Shown here one piece after another: positions 10,326 through 20,707 of a stretch of DNA of 64,000 nt. The notes beneath the pieces are model-generated. The model saw nothing but the letters and a program-made list of their open reading frames with translations, was not told where the DNA came from and did not search any database. Position 1 is the first letter of the stretch. The number at the start of each line of letters is the position of its first letter. The position numbers and the translations under genes are program-made. The DNA comes from Rattus norvegicus (taxonomy: Eukaryota; Chordata; Mammalia; Rodentia; Muridae): positions 84,693,710 to 84,757,709 of the forward strand of contig NC_086020.1 in assembly GCF_036323735.1 (NCBI RefSeq), written 5' to 3'.

Positions 10326-11664
10326 ATATTTCTAAATATATGTATTTTCACTAGGCCACAGGGACCACTGGACATCCCAAATTAGGCTTTGAGGGAGTGT
10401 ACTAGAAGAAAGCTTTAGGTTGTTGCCTCTCAGGGAGGAATCCATGTGGAAGAACATGATTCCAAAAACGTGTCTAATGAACGTTGGCTGCAGTTCAACT
10501 TCCACACTGAACCTGAGACTTGAAGTCTCTATTAAGCTTGACTTATGATCAAATAGGGCACAGCAACTCATAAAATGGTGACCAATAAATCTTACCAGTG
10601 AGCCACGTAGATACTGAATTGTAAAAGAAGAAAAGTAAGGAAGGCAAGTCCAACCACAAATGATCCTTTTGTATAGGCTCTCTTAGGTTTCCAACAGTGC
10701 CCTTTGTGGAGTTGTACTCTTATTGACTTTAAGTACATTCTTCTTCTTTGTCACTAAAACAGATTTTAAAATGATGCCTCTGAGGATGCTAAGCCATATT
10801 CTTTATTATTGTCGGACAGCAACATGAGCACTCTAATAGGATGTACAATGGCATTTGAAAGGCAGGGAGGCAGATGTAGCGTTGAAGACTGGAAGATGAT
10901 AATGGATTTAAGAACCAGATCAGAGGATCTTCTGGAGAGACTGGACACTTAGATGTTAAGTGGGTCATAGAATCCTTAAAGGCTCTGGTCTTGGGGAATC
11001 CTGGGAGTTAGATCTTTAAACCAGGTAGCCATATGATGAAACATTTGAATTGGAGATTATAAAATGTGTAGAGCTTTGTCTCCTTAAACTGAATATAGGG
11101 CACTTTTTTTTCTGGGAGGGGGGGTAAAAGGTAGGAGACATTGATTCTAGTGTCCTTAACATTCTCTAGTTCTTCTGAAGTCATGTCCAACTCAGCATGG
11201 TCCTGAAATGGTAGGATTTCTCATTTGGGGCTCCCTTTTCTATCTCTAGCCATACCCACACTTCATTAGGTTTTACACCCAGTTATCTGGCAAATTCAGA
11301 CCTTGACGTTTGACATTCAATCTCATATGGGCCACTTTGATTTCTCAACTATACCTTCCTGCTACTTGAAAGTTGACTCCTTCCCTTCCAACAAGCCTGA
11401 TTCTCCCCATACCCTGCACTTTAACACAAATATAAACAGTCATCATTTATATTTCTAATGGAGGCTTTTAGGGTCACCTGAGAAGAAAGGGATTGCATAG
11501 GTCAGATTGGCCTGTGGACCTTCTCTGGGGGACTAACTCAATTGTTAATTTTTGTAGGAGGACCCAGCTATCAAGAGGTCATGACAAGGGAACGAGTAGC
11601 AGTCCTCTACAATTTTGCTCTTTTCTAAATGATGGACTATAACCTAGAAATAGAATCACATGAC
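10326..11664. other. no recognised gene or repeat
   Basis: Single-copy-looking sequence. Short minus-strand frames (60-79 codons) show no recognisable motif. A G-run with eight Gs lies at 11117-11125 in a GGGAGGGGGGGT context. Confidence 0.45.
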
Positions 11665-11667
11665 CTC

Positions 11668-11962
11668 TTTTTTTCCTTGTTTCTTTGGTTAAAGTACTTT
11701 ATTGCACAAACAGGAATAACAGCCCTTTTCCATCAGCTTGGGTTAATTTCTTTCCAAATTTTAATGCTCTCAAGTCTACTACTTCTTCCTCCAGTCCCAT
11801 CATAGGGGCCTTTATCCCACTCAGTACTTCCTTACCATCTAACACTCCTTTGCAAATGTTTACAAAGGAAAGTTGGATACACACTGCAAAGTCGGGATCT
11901 ATATTTGATAATGTAAAGAATGTAGATTTACTAACATCCCTCACACTCCTATGAAAATCACT
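11668..11962 (-). pseudogene. candidate retrocopy 3' end, source not identified
   Basis: On the minus strand an 81-codon open frame (11944-11699) ends in a TAA embedded in CAATAAAG. That is followed by ACTTTAACCAAAGAAACAAGG and a short A-run, an arrangement resembling the polyadenylated end of an mRNA copied into the genome. The frame has a hydrophobic stretch and an acidic segment (GLEEEVVDL), but I do not recognise the protein. A stop inside the AATAAA hexamer would leave almost no 3'UTR. The frame may therefore be fortuitous and the copied part may be a 3'UTR. No target-site duplication was found. Confidence 0.25.
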
Positions 11963-12179
11963 GAGTAAAAAGCCTCAGTGTGGTGCACTAGCTCAAATTG
12001 TAGACAGTGTGTTAACTCAAAATGGGAGAAGTATCTTCCTGGTGGGATATGGTGCTCAGTTTCCTATTTGATTCTGTGGGCTGCAGTGGAGCTTCCTGGA
12101 GAGAAGGGAGATGTGGACACTGGGTTTGGGGAACTCCCTCTGCCAATTATAATTCAGTAAACTTTAGTTGCTTTTTAGG
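11963..12179. other. no recognised gene or repeat
   Basis: Short spacer between the candidate retrocopy and an Lx-type L1 fragment. Nothing is recognised. Confidence 0.4.
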
Positions 12180-12302
12180 GTTTCTTTTTGAGATTGTAAT
12201 TTAATTATATTTCCCATTCCTCCCTCAAAACTCTTCCATATATCCCTCCTTGCTCTGTTTCAGATTCATGGCTTCTTTTTTTCACTAGTTGTTATTGCAT
12301 GC

Positions 12303-12351
<49 letters not shown>

Positions 12352-12870
12352 ATTCAGTTCCTGTAATATTATTTGTATGCCAATTCTCAGGGCTGACCAT
12401 TTAGCACTGAACAACCAGTTGATGTGCACTTCCCTCAAGCCCATCTCTCCTGCTTCCAGCTTTCCTCAGTTACCTACATTTCTTTGTATAGGGTTGAGGT
12501 CTTCTGGGCTTCCTCTGTCCACTGCTGCCATACTTAGCACAAATCATGTTGGTGAGACTTGATGAATGAGGCTTCTGGTATCAACAGGAGACTCAATCTC
12601 ATAATTCTGTGATCCTCAGGCTTCCATCCCCCTTTCTGTAATGCTCCCTAAGCCTTAGATGAATTGGCCTCCACAACTCTGCATTTTGATTGGTTCTGTC
12701 CTGGCCTCCATCTGTTGCAGAGTTAAGTTTCTTGTTGAGGGGTGAAGACTACACGTATAAGGATATGTTCATGGATTGATGTTAGGAATTACGCTGGTTT
12801 AGTAAGTTGGTGGTTTTAGCTAAAAATGACTTTACTGGTTAATTCAGGTTTTTAATCTATGCAAATGGGG
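12180..12870 (-). mobile_element. Lx-type old L1 3'UTR fragment
   Basis: The plus strand shows CTTGCTCTGTTTCAGATTCATGG, AGGGCTGACCATTTAGCACTG, ATGTTGGTGAGACTTGATGA, CAACTCTGCATTTTGATTGG and GAGGGGTGAAGACTACACG. This is the order I know for the reversed 3'UTR of rodent Lx L1 elements. A long (CA)n run (12304-12350) sits where that 3'UTR carries a TA/CA-rich segment. It is diverged and non-coding. Confidence 0.7.
12304..12350. repeat. (CA)n microsatellite
   Basis: About 23 CA units, expanded within the Lx L1 3'UTR. Confidence 0.95.
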
Positions 12871-15055
12871 GTCTACCCTCCAAAACAACTAGGAAATAGA
12901 CCAGGTCCGTTCTCTTTCTCAAAACCCCAAATCCCTCTATTATTTGACTGTTTTTGTCATTATTGAAGCTTTCAGTGAGTTGTCCATGGTACCAAGTTTT
13001 ATATTTTAAAGGTGAAAGTTTTTTACATATAGTTTGGGCAAAGGTTGGTCCCAAGGAGCTACTTAGCTGTTACAGCCATTTAAGTTTCCAAGTTGACCTT
13101 CAAGTGTGTACAGGCGTCACTTTCTCTTCATTACTGTAATTCCATCTCCAGCTAGTGAAATGCTCCACCTTCCATTTGCACGCTTCAGGCATCAGCATTT
13201 CCACGCATGCGTTATGGGTTGATTAATTTTTAAAATAGTTTGGCAGACTGTGGAAACTTCAGGATAATAGAAGTCTTTTCCAATTTCATGGAAGTTTTAG
13301 AATTAACAGAGAACGTCAAGCCTTTGGGCTTTGGGGAAGTGACCCAACAGAGGCACTGTGGGCTAGATTGTATAATGTTTCGTGAGATCACACTTTGTGA
13401 TAGCAAGGACATTCTGTCTAAGTCAAGGAAGCAAAGGATGGCTTCAGGGGCTTCTGCAGTCAGGCAGTCATGGGGAAGCTTACCTGAGATGGAGCAGTAG
13501 AGACAAACATAACAAAGGTGATGCCATGCAAAGGTGGGAGGGAGAAGTAAACTTGTAGATGCATTCCCTACCTGTGAGGGAAGTTTCATAGATTATGGAG
13601 ATTATGGAGGAAGTGTGCTGTGGAAGGCTCAATGGTTTGGGGTCAGGCCTCTGATCTCTTTGGATCATCCAATTTTACTACATATGTTTGTGGTTGGTCC
13701 AGGGCAGCAGGGCCACCTTTTAGCCCCTACCAATATAGATGTGTCAAACTCCCAGCTCTCCACCCCTTTCCTGGAATGTCACCAGCCATCTTTCAAGATT
13801 CAGGTGGAATCTTTCAAAGTTTCATCCATTGTATTCTCTCTGCAAACAAACCAATCTCTCTGTTTTTATGGCTGTGCTATCTATTCACATCTTTGTCTTC
13901 AGTCTTTCTGTATTTATTGAGCTCTCTGTGCTCCTTACAGGATTTCTTATTTTTCCTGAATGGACTGTGATTTTCTTGGACAAGGTGTTCACTCTTAGTG
14001 CTAGCTTGGAGACAAGCACAGAGTGTATGTCAAACAAATGAATGCTGTTATAACCAATGAATATATGAGTAGCGGGTAAGCCAGTGCTGTCAAGGAAGGG
14101 ATGGGATTCATGTTTGATATGCAGCAGCTGGTGTATGGAGTAGCCTCGTGTGACCATGTGGGATCTGTCTGAATTGGAGCTCTTCAGATAGGAAAAGGAC
14201 TGTGGTTTGAAGGCTGTAGGGAGAAGCAGGGAGGAAGATTTAATATTCTGTGGAAAGGACACTCAGTGGCTGCAGCTATATGCTTATGTGGCTGTTACAG
14301 TCTGGAGTACATGCCTACCAGTCATGGAATGTCAAAGAATGTATCTAACAGCTACCTGTTGTCATTTGTTAATGCTGTGATCAACATGTCACATGGTTAA
14401 AATAAAGTCATCAGTTGAGTAAAGGCGACAGAGATTCTTACACTCTGCAGAGGTGCGGGAGGTGGCCTGGTTACTTCAGACAACTTGACAGTCTCATATT
14501 GGGGGATGATATTCCCATTCTGTGCTTTAGTGATGCTGTTTTCAAAGGAGATGGTTCCATGGTGCACCAATGATATATGATCTTAACATGAGAGCTTCCC
14601 AAATGCCCATTAGCTGAAGAAAGAATAGTTTTATCAGAGCATCCATGAAATGAACTTCAGAAGAGTCAGGAAAACCAATGAAGTTCTATAGGACACAAGA
14701 CAGGTAGAGTTCCGTGTCATATGAAAGAAGCCAGCCCCAAGAGTACTATACTGTGAGATTTGCCACCTATTTGAGACTGAGAAAGCTCTGGAAACTGTTC
14801 TGAGGTATTGGAAGGAGATGGTGGTGAGGTCATCTTTGGGGAAAATCTTAGGACTAATAGCTGGAAAAGGTTTGATTGGGCTTTGGGTGTGGGGATATAT
14901 TTCTTGACATTGGTGTCAGATGACTAGCTAGCCATTTTTAACTTTTTTTTTTTTGGCATGTGCACATAGCCCTGGTAGTTTTGTCACACAGGTGTTAATG
15001 GCAAGGAAAGAGGATTTTTTAACACCTTCTCAATGAGAAACCTGTTCTTTGATGC
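12871..15055. other. no recognised gene or repeat
   Basis: About 2.2 kb of single-copy-looking sequence. Overlapping plus-strand frames at 13534-14041 (100-128 codons) and a minus-strand frame at 13885-14262 have no domain similarity that I recognise. They shadow each other, so I do not call them genes. Confidence 0.45.
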
Positions 15056-15059
15056 CCCT

Positions 15060-15235
15060 AGCAGTTCCATTGACAAGTAGTTTCTTCTCCTAAATGCTAA
15101 AATGAATAGAGGTGGGAAGGGGGATGAAACAAGGCATCCTAGAGGGAATTTGGAAGAGGTAATAGTGGTTAGACGTGAGAAAAATACTTTGTATAAATGT
15201 ATGACATTTTCAAAGAATAAACAAAAAATGTTATT
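15060..15235 (+). mobile_element. Lx-type L1 3'-terminal fragment
   Basis: A purine-rich stretch (GGTGGGAAGGGGGATGAAAC) is followed by AATACTTTGTATAAATGTATG and TTCAAAGAATAAACAAAAAATG. This matches the 3' terminus of old rodent L1s, which end ...GTATGAAATTxTCAAAGAATAAA plus A-tail. It is short and heavily 5'-truncated. Confidence 0.55.
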
Positions 15236-15239
15236 GAAT

Positions 15240-16150
15240 ATTTCTTATTTTGTTTGAGAAATTATACCCACAACTTTTCTAATTTTTATGAGTTTTTTCT
15301 CCTTAACTCCTAAGTTTGATTTTTCAAGAATGTATTTTTCTCTCTAATCCCAACTTTTCTGACTCAATGTAACTTGCTCACCTTGTCTACTAAAAATTAT
15401 CAACACATTCTTGCTGTCATTAGCAATGCATTTGCATTTTGGTGGAGTATTTGAATAACCCTATAACCAAGATAGCAGCATCTCATGTTTTAGACTGTGT
15501 CTCCTCCTGACTATATTTGTAGTTCAGTTTCTTAAACACAGAAACCCGATGCCACATATCACTGGAGAGGCTTTGATCAGAGTCAGAGCAATGCTCAGAA
15601 GCAAGGTCATGGTGTATTCTAGCCAAAGACTGGAGTCCACAACATTAAATAATTTCTACTTTTTCTCTAGTAGGGGTTATATAAAACAAGGAAAAGAAAT
15701 TATTATTCTCTTGGGTTAGCAAAGTCAGCAGTCTCTGAATTTCTAAGTGATCACAAATATTGTATTTTTTAAACCAGGTGTCTGTACGTGTATTTAATGT
15801 TCTTTTAAAAACAAGAAAAGAGATCTTAGCTTCATAATTACTGTGAAAAAAGTAAAAGTTTCATTGAGCATAAATTATTCACATTATAGAGGCACTAGTG
15901 CTCTGATTATTACTGCGGGGTCTGGGTCAGATCACTGGGGTCCGATTCCAGCACACATTAACTGGGTAAACTTTTGCCTTTACTTGGCTATTGCTTGAAT
16001 TTTACCCCTGGATATGTTCAGCACACCACAAACAAATGACCATGGACAGCTCTCAGTTATAATCTTTGTCAGCACCATTCATTGATGCATTGGAAGAAAC
16101 CTCACAGTGTAAGTATTTGCAGAACATGCAAACACAGTCACCAGGTGAAC
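15240..16150. other. no recognised gene or repeat
   Basis: AT-rich sequence with no coding or repeat signal that I can name. Confidence 0.45.
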
Positions 16151-16154
16151 TGAG

Positions 16155-16250
16155 TACCTCAGTTTATCTCTAGGAAACACTCATCCACTAGTGGAGCCTG
16201 ATATAATGCCTGGTATCCAGCAGGCACTCAATAAGTGCTAGTTGTTTGGT
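16155..16250 (+). mobile_element. MIR SINE fragment
   Basis: CCTCAGTTTATCTCTAGG then ATAATGCCTGGTATCCAGCA and GGCACTCAATAAGTGCTAG correspond to the 3' half of the mammalian-wide MIR consensus (CTCAGTTTCCTC... TGCCTGGCACATAGTAGG... CTCAATAAATG). It is very old. Confidence 0.6.
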
Positions 16251-18598
16251 TACTGCTCTTACATTGGCTGAGGTGCTATTTAGGAGACAGCGTGAATGGC
16301 AGTTTGGAAGTGGCACCATGTCTTTTGAGTAGCAGGGGTCCCATGTAATAGCAACAACAAAGGACAATGAGTGTGACAGAGAACATAATAAATGTTCTTT
16401 TTGATCCATGATTGACTCCTAGAAGAGGCCAGAGCTATTCTGAAGGTAGTGCTTAAGTAAGGGCTATCAGCTGACAGAACTAGATCTGTGTTGGTGAGTG
16501 AGAGTACTGTGCCCATCATCCCGGCAGTGTAATATTAGGGGGGGAGCCTGGAGCAGACAGTCTACCTAGTGTAATTCCCATAGAATAATACTGTGGCTCT
16601 AAGTCAAAGTCATCTGTGCTTCATAATGGGGCAGTCCTGATCAAGAGATGCCTCAAGCTCAGACTCCATTTACCCAAGTACACAGGAATTTTGGCTCACA
16701 AGTAGAGCTGGTCCCTGGATCCATAGCTGCAAATGAGTGTGCGAGTCCACCCAGGACCACAGTTGCCATAGAACCACATACCGAGGAGAAGTCACAAGGC
16801 CTATTGTCTAAAGAGATTGAAGTTTTGGTGCATATTGTTACACAGCCATAGCTAAATAATGCAGTTGATTTGGATTTCAGGGATTGAGAATGGTTATATA
16901 ACCTTTAATTATTATTGATGTTTTTAAGATCTTCAAACTCTTCAATCACTGCTACCAAACTTCTAATATCTAACCAATCAATCCCAAGTGAGCTTCCAGT
17001 TGGTCTTCTAGTTATGTCTTCATTTAAATCAGGCTTAGATCTCAGTGTTTGTTTTAACTCTATCTGGCATGTAGATTATCTGGAGACAGGGTTAGTGTAG
17101 AGCGTTCATTTTTTCATAGTTCTGACTTGACTGCCCAGTTCATCTTTCTTTGCTTCTGAGCTCTGGGTACCTGGAAATATATCTGTTTTTACTTTAACTT
17201 TCTACCTCGGCATCCACCAAGGTCCCCAAGTTGCTCTTGGCAAGGGTAGATCTGCTAGTATAACCATGTGGTAATATCTGAATGTAGGTGTGGTTGTCAC
17301 AGCTGGGGTCTGTGGTGTTATGAGTTCCTACTAGATGGAAGTTGGGGATACTGGTCCACCTTCTCTAGTGGATAAAACAGCCCCACCCACAATGTATTAA
17401 TGCATAAAATGTCTAGTGTTGTCCCTGAGAACCTCCATTCTAGAGCAGCGACAGAGGCAATCAAGACATTAGTCTCTATTTTCATCCTACACGGTACCAG
17501 ATACTCTCTGCAGGTCTCGGAAACAAAGGATTTTTCCTTCTGAGGAATTATGGTTCATTCACACATAGTCCAAGTTCCTCAAGAAGCAGATGTCTGTCCC
17601 AGTTTCCAAATTAGCTGGTTTACAGCCACTTAGAATGAGCCTAACAGCAATCAGAGACTTGTCATTAATTCCACAGCTTAGGTGTTCACAAGGATCCAGA
17701 AAGATGACAATTTATTTTTCCTTGAATTACATTTACCATGTGACTTACTTAGTATCTAGTATTCTTAAACCCAAATACAGCTTTCTCTGACAGGGTTCAG
17801 GCCTGTGAAGTTCAAGGGTGTTGGACAGATTCTATGGTTTCTTCAGAGGATGCTGGCCTTGGCTTTATTGATGATAAAGTATAAATCAAACCTGGTGAGG
17901 AACAGAATCAGTAGGCAGGAATGTTCTCATTATATATTCTCTATAATTTGCAAAACATTGGCTCCACGATTGCGACAAGCACAGCTTCTGGTATTCAGCA
18001 AAAGAATTTGCAAGTATACATCTTGATCCCATGAATGCGATGGCTCCCACAGGCGACGAAAGCCATAAACATACCCCAAAGCTTGTGTTTTATGCCTCAG
18101 AAATTCTCTGTATTTTTCACAGGTTACAGCTTATCAAATTTATCAAACAAACTTAGAGCTATGTATTATAACAGTTGGAAAATGTTTAGCAAAAGTGAAA
18201 ATGTTTCAGAATGCACAGCTACCGAACATTAATTGAATTTCAGATTTGTAATGAGTCTACGTGTTTCTGGCAGGGCTCAACTATGTTGCATCATGTGAAT
18301 TCACTGCAGCCTTGTTTCTGAGCACACAACATGCACTCTTTGCTCCTCATGTGCTGTCACACCACACACCACAAACAAATACCTGAAACATCTTGGTTCA
18401 GATTTGGGCCTGCTGTTCATTATGAGTTGCTGTGCTTTCACTGTAAATACAGAGCAGCCTACGCTTATAGAACTTAATAGTTAAATTATAGAAATAAAGA
18501 CTTCAAATGTTTTCCCACCATCAATTTTCACCATGTAAATATAAAATTAGCACATATTTATCCTTGTGCCCACAGGTCACTGCGGCATCATGAAAGAA
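16251..18598. other. no recognised gene or repeat
   Basis: About 2.3 kb without a recognised element. Frames of 61-79 codons on both strands lack conservation clues or a splice context that I can defend. Confidence 0.45.
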
Positions 18599-18599
18599 G

Positions 18600-18699
18600 C
18601 TTCTCTTCCTTCCTTCCTTCCTTCCTTCCTTCCTTCCTTCCTTCCTTCCTTCCTCCCTCCCTCCCTCCCTCTCTTTCTCTCTCTCTCTTCCTCTCTTTC

Positions 18700-18745
<46 letters not shown>

Positions 18746-18804
18746 TCTTTCTTTCCTTCCTTCCTTCTTTCTTTCTTCCTTTCTTTCTTTCTCTTTCTTT
18801 TTTT
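18600..18804. repeat. compound polypyrimidine microsatellite
   Basis: About 205 bp of nearly pure pyrimidine on the plus strand: (TTCC)n, then (CTCC)n, CT-rich, (TTTC)n, and mixed CTTT/CCTT. The opposite strand is a polypurine tract and yields spurious Lys/Glu/Arg-rich frames. Long homopurine-homopyrimidine mirror-type tracts can adopt triplex (H-DNA) structure. Confidence 0.97.
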
Positions 18805-18913
18805 GCAATAGATAGAAACTATTCCAAAAGCAACAGTCAGTCAAAATTCATAACAACTGACCACGGGGTGCCTATCTCCTCCTGTTGATATATCCCCAAA
18901 TAAATATGTTTAT

Positions 18914-18915
<2 letters not shown>

Positions 18916-18947
<32 letters not shown>
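18916..18947. repeat. (GT)n microsatellite
   Basis: About 16 GT units, 110 bp beyond the polypyrimidine tract. Confidence 0.95.
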
Positions 18948-18949
<2 letters not shown>

Positions 18950-19329
18950 AAGAAAAGAAATCTATGAACACTTGTACCCAAGGTTCAGGGAATGTTGAGG
19001 AAGTATAAGCGGAAAGATTTTAGGAGCCAGGGGACCCAGCCTGCTGTGAGATTGTGCCTTCCAGCAATGTCAGAGAACCTGTCCCTGTGAAGTCTCAGCA
19101 ATATGACTGCCTAAATACAGCCTGGACAATTCTGATACCTGTTAAAATGTCAGAACAGAGGAGGGGAAAATATACTGAATGCCCATCCCTAGATGAAGAA
19201 TTACAAATATTGAATACCTGCTGAGACAGGAAGAAGTCTTTCTAAGGAGGAGTCCTCTTCATGTTATCCAATATGAAGTGGTCATCTCTAGAAGCACACA
19301 CATAGAGACAACACCTGAATGTACTCAAC
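18950..19329. other. no recognised gene or repeat
   Basis: Nothing recognised between the microsatellite and an L1 tail. Confidence 0.4.
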
Positions 19330-19353
19330 AGGTTTTATTTATATGTTTATTCA

Positions 19354-19400
<47 letters not shown>

Positions 19401-19545
19401 CAGTAACGTGTTGTGGTTAAAGAAAAGGAGGCTGTGAATTCAGGAGAGAAGGGTAGGAGGGAAGGGGGGGAAATGATGTAATAGCATTTTACATAAAATG
19501 AATTTGGTTGTAATAAATAAGAACAGATTTTTTTCAACAGTTTCT
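19330..19545 (+). mobile_element. Lx-type L1 3' end with internal (GT)n
   Basis: A (GT)n run (19361-19398) leads into TAACAGTAACGTGTTGTGG, GAAAAGGAGGCTGTGAATTC, a G-rich stretch and GGAAATGATGTAATAGC. This is the arrangement of the old rodent L1 3'UTR (TG run, AAAGAGGCCATGAATTTG, GGAxxGGxGGGxxGAAATGATGTAATTAT). The 3' A-tail has decayed. Confidence 0.6.
19361..19398. repeat. (GT)n microsatellite
   Basis: 19 GT units, part of the L1 3'UTR relic. Confidence 0.95.
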
Positions 19546-20384
19546 GCCATGGCCCTAAACATGCTTCTATCATCTTGTACTACATATTTATGTGAGGCAA
19601 CCTTCTCAGCTAGACAATTATGATATCAGAATATCAGCCACCCTTGAAAAACATTGAAGATATACCATGCCCAGTGTCAAATACTCAGTCGAGATGAAAA
19701 GGCAAGCTAGCTTATATATCTCATTAGGGGGCAAAATTTGCTTCAATCTTGCAAAGATTATAAAATTATATGCACATTAAAGAATTATTTTAAAATAAAT
19801 CCATTTGTTATTTATTCTCAGTAAGTGTTTGACATGGATACCTATTTTATATAACTACATCGTGAGCTTGCGTAAAATTTTTCTGTGAAAAGTACTCATG
19901 AATGCAAAGAACTTACAAGGCTTTAGTTCAGGCCAGGGAATGACATGGAGGACAGAGTCTGAAGGTGACTTTAGGACTCAAGGTTTAAAGCAGCACATAT
20001 GGATTCTGCCCCTACCTTCTCACTGCGTCAGAGGCGGGGCCTGATTGACAGCTGGGTGTGGATGAGCATCTACATGCTGTTGGCCCCACAGGTCAACTTG
20101 TACCCACAACAGAAGCTGCAGCTCTTGTTGATCTGTTGTCTGTTCATCTGCAGCCGAGGGTGACAGACAGGTGTCCCTTGCTGCAGATCCCTGTGTGCTC
20201 CCAGGCTTCAGAGAAGTTGATAGAGGGGGAATTCTCAGGCTGCCAGGGAGGAGGATTCATTCTTCTTTGACCTCAGGTTGCAATATGGTCTATCTCATCA
20301 CTGTTCCTCTGTTTAGTGTTTTTAGTGTGTGTTTTTATATTAATTAATTTGTAGAATTTCATTAAAATATTTATTTTGACTACT
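19546..20384. other. no recognised gene or repeat
   Basis: Mixed sequence. The GC-richer part at 20010-20280 holds a 70-codon frame with no recognised domain. Confidence 0.45.
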
Positions 20385-20707
20385 GTGATGTTTTATATAT
20401 GCTTGGCCCAGGGAGCAACACTATTTGAAGGTTTGACCTTATTGGAGTAGGTTTGTCACTGTGATTGAGCCTTAAGATCCTTATCCTAGTGGCCTGGAAG
20501 CCAGTATTCTGCTAGCAGCCTTCAGATGAAGATGTAGAACTCTCAGCTCCTCCTATACCATGACTGCCTGGATGCTGCCATGTTCCTGACTTGATGATAA
20601 TGGACTGAACCTCTGAACGTGTAAACCAGCCCCAATTAAATGTTGTCCTTATAAGAGTTGCCTTGGTCATGGTGTCTGTTCACAACAGTAAAACCCTAAC
20701 TAAGGCA
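20385..20707 (+). mobile_element. rodent MaLR solo LTR (ORR1-like)
   Basis: It reads ATATGCTTGGCCCAGGGAGC, AGATGTAGAACTCTCAGCTCC, ACCATGACTGCCTGGATGCTG, GATGATAATGGACTGAACC, CCAGCCCCAATTAAATGTTG, and ends CAGTAAAACCCTAACTAAGGCA. This is a well-known rodent LTR sequence that stays close to its consensus as I remember it. It has no internal region. Confidence 0.75.

Noticed and set aside
18521..18844. Lys/Glu/Arg-rich 107-codon minus frame
   Set aside because: It is the complement of the polypyrimidine microsatellite.
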